NCBI GenBank assembly: GCA_016294035.1
Contig: JAEDCT010000009.1
Location: 28,514-92,513, forward strand
Source of the DNA: Treponema sp.
GTDB lineage: Bacteria; Spirochaetota; Spirochaetia; Treponematales; Treponemataceae
Length of the DNA stretch: 64,000 nt
Direction of reading: 5' to 3'
Numbering within the stretch: the stretch's first letter is position 1; each line of letters opens with the position of its first letter. Below are positions 7,849-16,388 of this stretch, in pieces. Made by a program: the position numbers and the translations under genes. Under the pieces are notes generated by a model. It had not been told where the DNA came from. It did not search any database and was given only the letters and a program-made list of their open reading frames with translations.

Positions 7849-9567
7849 CTATCGAAGGATAAGGCTTACCCTTCCTGGAGCAAGCCCCCAGGCATCCTTA
7901 ACATACTTTTCAAAAATTTCAGACTCATCAACAAAATACTGTGCATTGGTTTCAATTATATAGTCACACAAATCTTTCTGATAACTCACAACAGAATTCC
8001 ATTTTGCACGCTGAAGATAATAACCTCTAATATAATTTGAACGGTGCTGAAGAATATAAGACATGAATTCATTTTTCATGAGATAATCATCAGTCTTGTC
8101 ATAAGACAGTGAAGGCTGACTCTGCCAGTAACCAATCAAAAAATCAAGAGACCTGCGGTCAAAGGAATTAAATCTCTTTTCCACGAAATTCCTGAAATGT
8201 TCCTGAGAAAAATACAGTCCATGCCATGCCTCATGTGCCATTAAAGAAAGTCTCGTTGCAGGATAAGATTCGCGGGAAATTGAAATGACGCATTTCATGT
8301 TTTTCATGTCACATCCATAAGTTCCATCATCAAGAACATAAATAATCTTGTTCTGAAGAAGCAATGACTTAAGCAAAAGCTCTCTATTATTCAGCTTGAA
8401 ATTCTGTTTCTTTACCTCATTGAAAAATCTTGCCAGGTCATCAGCCTTATAATCATGAGCATTATAACTTTTCTTGTTTTCTACAAAATAATCACTTACC
8501 AGAGTACCCTTATATCCGGTCTTCTCAACAAAAAATGCAAGCCGGGTAAAAAATTCATTCTGAATCTTATAATCAGCAAAGTCAAATAAAAAAACATTTT
8601 CATCAAGTGACCAGTTATAGAATTCAAAATCCCCAATCCTCCACTTTTCCTGAGGCCAATCAAGGACAAGTCCAAGATCAGTTTTTATTGGAGGAAGTTC
8701 TCCTTGTTTCAAGCGTTTGATTTTTTCTGAACTTTCGAAACAAAGAAGAGCTCTATTTATTTTTGTATCCGGTTCAAACTTAAGATCGGCAAATGGATTT
8801 TTAAATGCCCTGAGAGGAAGAAGAATATTTGTCTCCACACCAGACTGAAGATAGCACTGAATTTTTTCCTGACCATAGCAAAGGGACTCAAAACCATTTT
8901 CCTTGTCAGAATGAATTTTTACGCAAGGAAGAAAAAGTTCATTACCGAAAACACCTACAGCTCCAGTCATATCAAGATGAGAGAAATCCCAGTTAACTTT
9001 TCCGCCTGAAGAAGAAAACGCAAACATAGTTTCATCATCTGAATTAGAAAAACCATACATTGGCTCAACAAGTTTTGCAGACTTAAGTTCCACATTACTG
9101 GTTGAATATACAAAAAATCCGCATGGAATTTTTCCTGTTGGTGCAACACTGTAAACTAAAGAAAACTCAGATTTCTGGGATTCACTGCAGTTTCCAAAAA
9201 TAATATTGTTTGTTAGTGCCATGGAAGAAACAGTATTTTTTTCGGTAATATTTTCAGGATACAAAACTCCAAATGCATATTCACCATTGCCTCCGGCATT
9301 TGCAAAGTTCAAAGTAATCTTCAAACCAAGACCACTTTGTTCCTTAAAAAAATCAGCAACATCTGCCAGCTGGGATTCTGAGAATTTGTAATACAAATAG
9401 GGATTTTTTTCAGGTTGACTGAGAGATCCTTTTACTGAATCCTTATTCAAGGCAATAAGTTTTCCAGAATTCTCGCCTGAAGCAAAATCAATATCTGATT
9501 CTTTTATGCTGGAACAGGAAACAAACAACAATGCAAAAGCAAATAATATCAATGTATTTTTTTTCAT
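7849..9567 (-). CDS. lipoprotein with HExxH metallopeptidase-like motif
   Basis: 572 residues. Signal peptide with lipobox (LLFVSCSS, Cys19). The N-terminal two thirds are beta-rich and unrecognised. Near residue 445 is HEAWH followed about 50 residues later by NEFMSY, the spacing expected for a gluzincin-type zinc peptidase with Glu500 as third ligand; the text around (SLMAHEAWHGLYF) fits a helix. So it is probably a surface or periplasmic lipoprotein metalloprotease, though the fold beyond the motif is not assignable by eye. TAGCAT lies 7 bases before the ATG, with no ribosome binding site. The divergent gene at 9614 starts 46 bases away. Confidence 0.75.
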   Translation of the reverse strand: MKKNTLILFAFALLFVSCSSIKESDIDFASGENSGKLIALNKDSVKGSLSQPEKNPYLYYKFSESQLADVADFFKEQSGLGLKITLNFANAGGNGEYAFGVLYPENITEKNTVSSMALTNNIIFGNCSESQKSEFSLVYSVAPTGKIPCGFFVYSTSNVELKSAKLVEPMYGFSNSDDETMFAFSSSGGKVNWDFSHLDMTGAVGVFGNELFLPCVKIHSDKENGFESLCYGQEKIQCYLQSGVETNILLPLRAFKNPFADLKFEPDTKINRALLCFESSEKIKRLKQGELPPIKTDLGLVLDWPQEKWRIGDFEFYNWSLDENVFLFDFADYKIQNEFFTRLAFFVEKTGYKGTLVSDYFVENKKSYNAHDYKADDLARFFNEVKKQNFKLNNRELLLKSLLLQNKIIYVLDDGTYGCDMKNMKCVISISRESYPATRLSLMAHEAWHGLYFSQEHFRNFVEKRFNSFDRRSLDFLIGYWQSQPSLSYDKTDDYLMKNEFMSYILQHRSNYIRGYYLQRAKWNSVVSYQKDLCDYIIETNAQYFVDESEIFEKYVKDAWGLAPGRVSLILR

Positions 9568-9613
9568 AATTTAAATGCTACACTTTTTTTTTGATTTACT
9601 CTATAGTATGGTC

Positions 9614-10000
9614 ATGAAAGCATTAATTCCAAACAAGGACACTTTGTTTTTTCTCTCAAAGCTTCAAAAAGAAATTCTAAAAAAAACAAGATGCAATCCA
9701 ATCTATCCCCTTTACTGCTTTCAGAATGAGTTTCCAGAAACCATCAGTTCTTTTACCATACTGTCTCCGGCTGCAGAAGATAACCAGCTTTACTTTCCCA
9801 TTGAAATAAACAGCATACAGTTCAAGATTCCATTCGGAGTGATTGAAGATTTTTCCAAAAACGTGAAAGAAATTCTAAATGAATATGCAGATCGATTTCC
9901 AAGAAGGGAACGCGTATTCAAGATTTCCGACGCATCAATAACAAGTGACGCATGGGAAATCAACAATGAAAAATGGGTTAAGATTAAGCAAGACGACTGA
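9614..10000 (+). CDS. hypothetical protein
   Basis: 128 residues from ATG 9614 (MKALIPNKDTLFFLSKLQKE). I chose this start over in-frame ATGs at 9575 and 9608 because TATAGT sits exactly 6 bases upstream, as for other apparent leaderless genes here, and the residues before it look untranslated. Central PIYPLYCFQNEFPE and a C-terminal KISDASITSDAWEINNEKW segment are reminiscent of small spirochaetal conserved proteins, but I cannot name a family. Cytoplasmic, no signal peptide. Confidence 0.65.
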   Translation: MKALIPNKDTLFFLSKLQKEILKKTRCNPIYPLYCFQNEFPETISSFTILSPAAEDNQLYFPIEINSIQFKIPFGVIEDFSKNVKEILNEYADRFPRRERVFKISDASITSDAWEINNEKWVKIKQDD

Positions 10001-10013
10001 AAAAAATCTCACT

Positions 10014-13000
10014 TTATTCAATTCTAATATACAATGGAGTCGTACTAAGTTCCTTTTTTGTAGAAAGAATCCAGCCAGAACTTTTATCAATTGTATACGT
10101 CATTCTGTCAGATGAGAAATCCGCAGATGTTGAAGTAACAAGGGTATGATCTGAATCTGAATTATAAGGATCAGAAACCTTTTCTATTACAGAATTTGAA
10201 CCAAAGACATTCTTTCCAAAAGTTACACTTGAAGAATCAATGTAAATATTTGAAAACTTTCCGGATGTTCCAGACTTAACGTTGAAAGCCTCATCGCCAA
10301 TTGTTCCCTTGAGGACTATAGAACAATTTAAATCAGTATTCTTGAAGGCCATTGAATCTACATTAGAACAACTAAACTGGGTTTTAGATCCAGACACAAG
10401 CTCAGAAATGTCAGACAGATTCTTACAGTTATAGAATGCCTTTTCTCCAACTTCAAAAGTTCTCTGGGATATACTGGTGTATTGAATGGAAACCAGAGAC
10501 TCATAATAGGCCATGTAGTAAGGTCGAAATCTAGACATATCGGTAGAAGTAATATTCAAGGCAGTAATCTTACTTGTTCCCATATAGAATTCGGTACAGC
10601 CATCAAAAATCATGGAACATTCAGCAACATTAGTTTCAAGGTCTTTTTCAGAGACAGAATTCCAGCCTGAAGCAGTTCCACTGTATTTTACAACAGGAAT
10701 CTTACAGTTACTGAAACTATTTTTCCCCATACTTACAAGAGAAGATCCCAGCTTAACTTCTGTGAAACATCCAGGTCCAGCGCCGGCAAAAGCACTGTTA
10801 TTGATTGTAACTATACTGGAAAGATCGAGAACACATGGAGAAATATTCTTGCAGTTAGAGAAAGCACTCTTACCAATTATTTCACAACTTGAAAGATCTA
10901 TGTTTCCTTCAAGATTAGTACATTTTGCAAAGGCACTTTCACCAACATTTGTAACACCGGAAAGGTCAACATCAACCAGAGAAGGACAGTTATAGAAACA
11001 ATAGTTCTTAACCTTTGTGATTCCAGCCGCAGCGAAATCTGCAGATGCAGGAGGATTACCGTTCATGCTGAAACTTGAAATTCCAGAATACAATTCCACA
11101 GGACAGGAATTCCATTGGGCAAGTGTTCCATAGAAACTTATGTCAGATGCTTGAACCACCGAAAGCAGGGTTGCCGGGCAAGTATCAAGGCCACCCTCCA
11201 TGATTACTGAGTCAACCTGGGCTTCAACCACATCAGAAATAGATCCAGCAAGATTTGTGACACCTCTCAAATTTAGTGAACTCAAATACATTCCAGAAAG
11301 CTTTTCCAGTTTGAATGTAGACAATGAAAGAGAGCTACAGTCAATATCAAGGACAGGAACATAGGAACCACTGTCAAGAACTTCAAGAGAAACTCCTCCC
11401 GCAGGATAGGCTCCCCCCTGAACAAACCATTTCAAAGATGCATCAGATTCCATGTATTCCTTTAATGTACCAGGATACTTAATTGTTGAAAGTGAAACAG
11501 TATTTCCAATTGAAGACACATTACTGATAACCGAATTCCTAGGCAATGTAAGTTCTGAAAGAGAAGTACAGCCAGCAAAAATTGATGCATTGCTTGCAAG
11601 GGATGAAACAGATGAAATATCGGCAGACGTAAGAGATTCACAATTTATAAATGCACCCGAATCAATTGACTGAACATTAGACAGGTCAATTGCCTGAAGT
11701 TTTTTACAGTTTCCAAAAGACTTGTTACCAATTGTTGTTACCGAAGAAGGTAAGTTCACTGTTGTGAGGTTCTCACATCCATAGAATGAATTGTCTGATA
11801 TTGTCTGTGTTCCATCAGGAATGGAAATGCTGGAAAGATTTTTGCATCCATAGAAAGCTCCCATTTCAATAGATGTTATTTGAGACGGAAGCTTTACTTC
11901 AGTTAATCCATACAAAGCCATGAAGGACATCTGAGGAACTGAAGTCAATGAAGTCTGGGCAGACATATCAAGTTTGAATGGAATATCCAGCGGAATGCCT
12001 GTTGCAGGATCAGTAGGATTTAAGGCAGCCCTAATCTGAAGCATATCATCAGGCGTCAATGCCATGTCAGATGATGAAGGCAAAGTAATTGTTCCATCAA
12101 AAGCAGGACTTGTAAGTTCAGCAGTAATGCTTTCACACAAAGAAGCAACTGTTAAACTATAAATTGCATAGAGAGTAATATTTGCTCCAATATCTCCGGC
12201 AGACCATCCTGTTGTATATGAAGTTCCAGAACCGTCACTTTTTGTGTTCCAGGAAGCAGCAACTATTCCATTCTTGGTGCATTTTGAGCCAGACAGCAAA
12301 GTAACATTTTCCAGAGTATTGAAATCCTGAGTAGTCGTAGTTCCGGCTGAAAAGGTACCGCCATTGGCATCGTATGTAATCCTGTATTTCTGATTCAAAT
12401 CTGAAATTGATTCAGTCAAATCCGTTGTAAAGCCTTTTGCAATAACTGCACCATAGGTAAACACATTTAGCAAATCATTTTTTTCAGTATCCCGGTAAAG
12501 CCTGAGGGTTATTCTGTGATATCCTGCATTCAGCTTTTTATTCTCAATCTTGATATGCTTTCGGGTAGTGTCACCAGGAACTTCAACAACACTTGAAGTC
12601 ACATCAACTGCACCGGCACCAGACACACCAAAATCAATTGTGGCACACTTAATTGCATTGGACAAATCAGCATCATTATTCGGAAAAGAAATTTCAACAT
12701 TGAGACTACCTTCACCGGTAGACAATTTTGGTATGAGAACAAATGAAACAATATTGGAACCTTCCGAAAGAATTTCCTTTGTTATCTTTGACTCATACTC
12801 TTCAGATATACCATAAGTTTCATCCGTGTATTTTGCAGATAATGAAAAGGTCCAGTTACCAGTTGAAAGATAAAGAACATTATCACCAAACAATTCTGTC
12901 TGACTTTCCCACTTTCTGGAAATTTTTTCCGTGGAACCAGTACGAGTACCAGTCAGAGAAAAATCAGTCATAAGAAAAATATCAGGACACAATCCAGAAG

Positions 13001-13184
13001 GAAGTGCAGTTCTTGATCCAAAAGCATATATTTCAAGGGCTGCCATATTTGATGCAGAAACCTGATTTCCAGCAGCTGGCTCAATAGGCTCATAATCAAC
13101 ACAAGACTGAAATACTAATAGGGGAAGAGAAATAATTACAAAAACAGTAACTAGTTTTTTTCGAATGTAATTAAAAAACATCAT
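10014..13184 (-). CDS. BspA-like leucine-rich-repeat lipoprotein
   Basis: 1056 residues, last gene of the cyclase operon. N-terminal signal with lipobox VFQSC (Cys28). Residues about 265-345 hold an InlB/Listeria-Bacteroides type repeat (ITYDANGGTFSAG ... AASWNTKSDGSGTSY ... ITLYAIY). From about residue 400 there are many LRR_5 units of the form FxxCxxLxxIxLPxxVTxIGxxAF (for example FYGCKNLSSISIPDGTQTI, FYGCENLTTVNLPSSVTTI). BspA-type proteins are treponemal and Bacteroidetes surface adhesins that bind host matrix or other bacteria. Ten bases separate it from the upstream lipoprotein gene. Surface location is inferred from the family. Confidence 0.9.
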   Translation of the reverse strand: MMFFNYIRKKLVTVFVIISLPLLVFQSCVDYEPIEPAAGNQVSASNMAALEIYAFGSRTALPSGLCPDIFLMTDFSLTGTRTGSTEKISRKWESQTELFGDNVLYLSTGNWTFSLSAKYTDETYGISEEYESKITKEILSEGSNIVSFVLIPKLSTGEGSLNVEISFPNNDADLSNAIKCATIDFGVSGAGAVDVTSSVVEVPGDTTRKHIKIENKKLNAGYHRITLRLYRDTEKNDLLNVFTYGAVIAKGFTTDLTESISDLNQKYRITYDANGGTFSAGTTTTQDFNTLENVTLLSGSKCTKNGIVAASWNTKSDGSGTSYTTGWSAGDIGANITLYAIYSLTVASLCESITAELTSPAFDGTITLPSSSDMALTPDDMLQIRAALNPTDPATGIPLDIPFKLDMSAQTSLTSVPQMSFMALYGLTEVKLPSQITSIEMGAFYGCKNLSSISIPDGTQTISDNSFYGCENLTTVNLPSSVTTIGNKSFGNCKKLQAIDLSNVQSIDSGAFINCESLTSADISSVSSLASNASIFAGCTSLSELTLPRNSVISNVSSIGNTVSLSTIKYPGTLKEYMESDASLKWFVQGGAYPAGGVSLEVLDSGSYVPVLDIDCSSLSLSTFKLEKLSGMYLSSLNLRGVTNLAGSISDVVEAQVDSVIMEGGLDTCPATLLSVVQASDISFYGTLAQWNSCPVELYSGISSFSMNGNPPASADFAAAGITKVKNYCFYNCPSLVDVDLSGVTNVGESAFAKCTNLEGNIDLSSCEIIGKSAFSNCKNISPCVLDLSSIVTINNSAFAGAGPGCFTEVKLGSSLVSMGKNSFSNCKIPVVKYSGTASGWNSVSEKDLETNVAECSMIFDGCTEFYMGTSKITALNITSTDMSRFRPYYMAYYESLVSIQYTSISQRTFEVGEKAFYNCKNLSDISELVSGSKTQFSCSNVDSMAFKNTDLNCSIVLKGTIGDEAFNVKSGTSGKFSNIYIDSSSVTFGKNVFGSNSVIEKVSDPYNSDSDHTLVTSTSADFSSDRMTYTIDKSSGWILSTKKELSTTPLYIRIE

Positions 13185-13194
13185 CTGCCCTCAT

Positions 13195-14913
13195 CTAGTT
13201 TGTTATGCCAACTTCCCAGGTCGCAGTATAAACATTGTTGTCTGTGTCTGTTACCTCAATCATAAGTGAATGATATCCGACAGAATATTTTGAATTGTCA
13301 AGGACAAAAGACAATGCACTCTGACCTGAAATTTGAGTACCATCCATAAACCACTTGCATGATTTTTCAGTTTTTCCAGAGGCAAGAGAAACAGAAAAAG
13401 TTTGACCTGAATGTGATGGAGTCAAGTCATGATCTGAATTTGACAGAGAAACATTCAGTTCTGAAGAAACACGAACGGCTGTCAAAACAATATGTTCTGT
13501 TCCAATATCAATTTTCTCACCAAGCCCATATTCTTTTCCAGTAGAATCTTTCCATCCAACAAGTTTACCAAGAGAAGACACTTCTGTAAGATACACTCCT
13601 GAATAAGACTTGATTTCTCCTGCCTGTGGCAAAGGAATGCCCTTGAAGTTTACAGGAAGGTAAATAACGTAATAGCCAGATGAGTCTTCCTGGTTAAAAT
13701 CAAAGCGAACACTAACTCTGTTTCTTTCCCATCTAACATCAAAATATTCTGAGTTATATCTGGCAGGAGGATTCCATGAACTAGGCTGGGACACAACCAA
13801 CGTATAATCATCATAGACAAGGCCCCTGCTTGCAAAATCAGCTTCTGTCAATGGCGTAAAGTCTGGAACAAGTCCTCCGATGTATGACTTATTTTTTTCC
13901 GTTTTTATGAGTCTTTCATAAGTCCAGTATGACTTGTTACCATACAGCTTATTCTCATAAACTCCACTGATTTCAGAAGAAACACTGACTTCCTGCAGAG
14001 AAAAATCATAAACCCAATATCTAGTAGTATATTCACGCAGATTTGAATCACTTTCCCACACTGCAACATAGGTTGAGTTTTCCGAAGGGAACACATAAGG
14101 ATTATCGACAATAGCACCAGTTGCCTTATTTACATAGCAGGAAACAAAATATTTTTCCTTGATCAAAGAAGGGAAACCGCTCACATAATCCTTATACTTA
14201 CCAGTCAATTCTACTGATGTTCTGCTTTCCCAGTCATTACAATAATAGAATGTACCAGCTTCGGATTCAATTGTCAGAGTTACAGTCTTTCTCTCGCAAT
14301 AAACATTAACTACACTTGTACCCCAACCACTGATATATACATTTACAATTGTTGCAGTGGAGCTGTCATATCCAGAAATATTTTTCAGATCTGAACATGT
14401 AAGTCCAGTAAGAGTATCAGTTGTTCCCCTTTTGACCTCAGAATAAATCTCAACAGTATAATTTCCTGAGATATCTTCTCCATAATACTTGACGGTATAG
14501 GGTGTGTTTGTATTGGCTGTCCAGCCAGTGGCATACAACTTAACAGGAAAGGGACTTACAACAATTGACTTGACTGTCTTGTCATCATTTAATTCAATCT
14601 CAGACATATCATGATATGAATCATCAACCAGCATCCATCCAGTTGCAGTATATCCTGGCCGCAAGTAATAATTACTGAAAATCGCATCTGGATTCAAAAG
14701 GCTGCCAAACTCAAAATCAGCCGTGACAAATCTGGCTTTTGGATTTACTTGAGGATTTTCATCATAAAGAATATATGATGTGACCAGACTTGTTCTGTCA
14801 TCGATATCACCATCCCCGAAAAAAAAGATTTCATCAAAATTACAGGAAACAAGACAAATCAATGAGAAAAGAAAAACAAATAAAGACTTAACAAAGCGAA
14901 CTAGAATCTCCAT
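13195..14913 (-). CDS. large lipoprotein with InlB-type beta repeats
   Basis: 572 residues. Signal peptide ending in lipobox LICLVSC (Cys25). The mature part is almost entirely beta, rich in Tyr, Ser, Thr and Val, with segments such as TPYTVKYYGEDISGNYTVEIY that resemble InlB/MucBP-like repeats, and a C-terminal Ig-like module (CKWFMDGTQISGQSALSFVLDNS). Its start overlaps the 3' end of the coiled-coil gene by 13 bases. Probably exposed at the surface and functionally tied to the LRR lipoprotein that follows. No enzymatic motif. Confidence 0.8.
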   Translation of the reverse strand: MEILVRFVKSLFVFLFSLICLVSCNFDEIFFFGDGDIDDRTSLVTSYILYDENPQVNPKARFVTADFEFGSLLNPDAIFSNYYLRPGYTATGWMLVDDSYHDMSEIELNDDKTVKSIVVSPFPVKLYATGWTANTNTPYTVKYYGEDISGNYTVEIYSEVKRGTTDTLTGLTCSDLKNISGYDSSTATIVNVYISGWGTSVVNVYCERKTVTLTIESEAGTFYYCNDWESRTSVELTGKYKDYVSGFPSLIKEKYFVSCYVNKATGAIVDNPYVFPSENSTYVAVWESDSNLREYTTRYWVYDFSLQEVSVSSEISGVYENKLYGNKSYWTYERLIKTEKNKSYIGGLVPDFTPLTEADFASRGLVYDDYTLVVSQPSSWNPPARYNSEYFDVRWERNRVSVRFDFNQEDSSGYYVIYLPVNFKGIPLPQAGEIKSYSGVYLTEVSSLGKLVGWKDSTGKEYGLGEKIDIGTEHIVLTAVRVSSELNVSLSNSDHDLTPSHSGQTFSVSLASGKTEKSCKWFMDGTQISGQSALSFVLDNSKYSVGYHSLMIEVTDTDNNVYTATWEVGITN

Positions 14914-16388
14914 CCCAACAGCCCTCCTGCACTGACACTAATAATATCTTCACCACTAATTCTAAAATATTTGCATGCTGAATTTAATTCAACAACGAAG
15001 CTGCGGTTTATGACATACCTGGCACACAACTGGGCATCTCCTGCAAGGCCGACATGGAGAAATTTTGAATCAGAACGCATATCACTGTTAAATACAAATT
15101 TATTGCAAAGGAAAGAAAGACCACCTCCGGCTCGGATTCCAGCATACATTTTTTCAGGTTTAATTTCTTTCATAATGGAAAAATTTGCCAGGACAGGAAC
15201 AACAAATCTATATACATCGTAGTCTTTATTTGTTTCATCCAGCAGGTATTCAAATGAAGATTCTATTTCACCACCAAGTTTCCATGACCCGATTTTTTTT
15301 GGCAAATATTCAATTTTCAAATCAACAACCGGCTTAAACTCTTCAACTACTTTAGAAAGAGGATCGTCGGTTATTCCAGTTAACAAGTCTGCACCAAGTT
15401 CAACATAAAAATCTTTTTTCGGCCTATTGCGTCTTTCTTCTTTTTTACGCCTGATTTCTGCAAGGCGTTCCTCTTCTGCCCTGCGCTTTTCTTCTTCAAG
15501 CCGTTTCTGTTCTGTAAGGTGCTTTTCTTCTTCAAGACGTTTCTGTTCTGCAAGACGCTTTTCTTCTTCGAGACGTTTCTGTTCTGCAAGACGCTTTTCT
15601 TCTTCAAGACGTTTCTGTTCTGCAAGGCGCTTTTCTTCTTCGAGACGTTTCTGTTCTTCAAGGCGCTTTTCTTCTTCAAGCCGTTTCTGTTCTGCAAGAC
15701 GCATTTCTTCTTCAAGTCGTTTCTGTTCTGCAAGACGCATTTCTTCTTCAAGACGTTTCTGTTCTGCAAGACGCATTTCTTCTTCAATGCGAGAATTATC
15801 AACTACAGTCAGTTCCTGGGACTCACATGAAAAACCACCGGGATTTGTGATTCGGACCTTATAGTCACCTTCAATAACATTTTCAAAAACAGCCTTGCCG
15901 TCAACAATTTTTCCTGAAATACACCTGTCCAAAATTTCATCAACCAGCTCAACTTTGGCAGCATCAGATATACTTTCAGAAAGGAGTGGAATTTCTACAA
16001 TTGTGGATGAATCAAGTTTTTTTAATGGAGCTGATTTTTCAACATCCTTAATAACAGGTTTCATGGCCTTAAGAATCTCAAATTCTTTCCATTTTGTAAT
16101 CTTTGATTTTCTTCCAAGATAATCATATGCAGTAACACGCCATGAATATTTTCCAGATGGCATTGTAAATTCAATAAAATTTTCTTCTGTCTTGAATTCT
16201 ATTATTTCATCTGAATTTTCATTCTTCACTTCAACAAGATATTCCATTGCCTTGAAGTCTGACTTCCAGTTCAACCGCTGAGTAAACTTCGATTTTGTTT
16301 CCTGTGCAGTCAAAAATACAGATGAACATAGCACAATAAAAAGAGAAACTAATACTGACTTAAGAACATAACGCAAACTATTCACCAT
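14901..16388 (-). CDS. envelope protein: Ig-like N-terminus, long coiled coil, C-terminal barrel-like domain
   Basis: 495 residues. Signal peptide to about residue 29 (VFLTAQ-ET). Residues 35-110 resemble a fibronectin III-like module (SGKYSWRVTAYDYLGRKSK). Residues 206-313 are eight near-identical 12-residue units RLAEQKRLEEEK/M plus one degenerate copy, a charged single helix or coiled coil of about 15 nm. From residue 327 a beta-rich domain (DFYVELGADLLTG ... VSAGGLLGWRF, ending in Phe) looks like an outer-membrane barrel. The architecture suggests a periplasm-spanning tether. It overlaps both neighbours (11 and 13 bases), so it is part of the cyclase operon. Confidence 0.8.
   Translation of the reverse strand: MVNSLRYVLKSVLVSLFIVLCSSVFLTAQETKSKFTQRLNWKSDFKAMEYLVEVKNENSDEIIEFKTEENFIEFTMPSGKYSWRVTAYDYLGRKSKITKWKEFEILKAMKPVIKDVEKSAPLKKLDSSTIVEIPLLSESISDAAKVELVDEILDRCISGKIVDGKAVFENVIEGDYKVRITNPGGFSCESQELTVVDNSRIEEEMRLAEQKRLEEEMRLAEQKRLEEEMRLAEQKRLEEEKRLEEQKRLEEEKRLAEQKRLEEEKRLAEQKRLEEEKRLAEQKRLEEEKHLTEQKRLEEEKRRAEEERLAEIRRKKEERRNRPKKDFYVELGADLLTGITDDPLSKVVEEFKPVVDLKIEYLPKKIGSWKLGGEIESSFEYLLDETNKDYDVYRFVVPVLANFSIMKEIKPEKMYAGIRAGGGLSFLCNKFVFNSDMRSDSKFLHVGLAGDAQLCARYVINRSFVVELNSACKYFRISGEDIISVSAGGLLGWRF
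15486..15773 (-). repeat. 36-bp in-frame tandem repeat, 8 units
   Basis: Eight 36-base units encode RLAEQKRLEEEK/M with few changes (one unit RLEEQ, one HLTEQ); a ninth degenerate unit extends to about 15450. The near identity at DNA level makes copy number likely to vary by slippage, which would change the rod length without a frameshift. Confidence 0.9.

Noticed and set aside
15427..15864. Long open frames on the plus strand and in another minus frame (Ser/Arg/Phe- or Lys-rich)
   Set aside because: They are shadows of the 36-bp repeat inside the coiled-coil gene, with low-complexity translation and no ribosome binding site.
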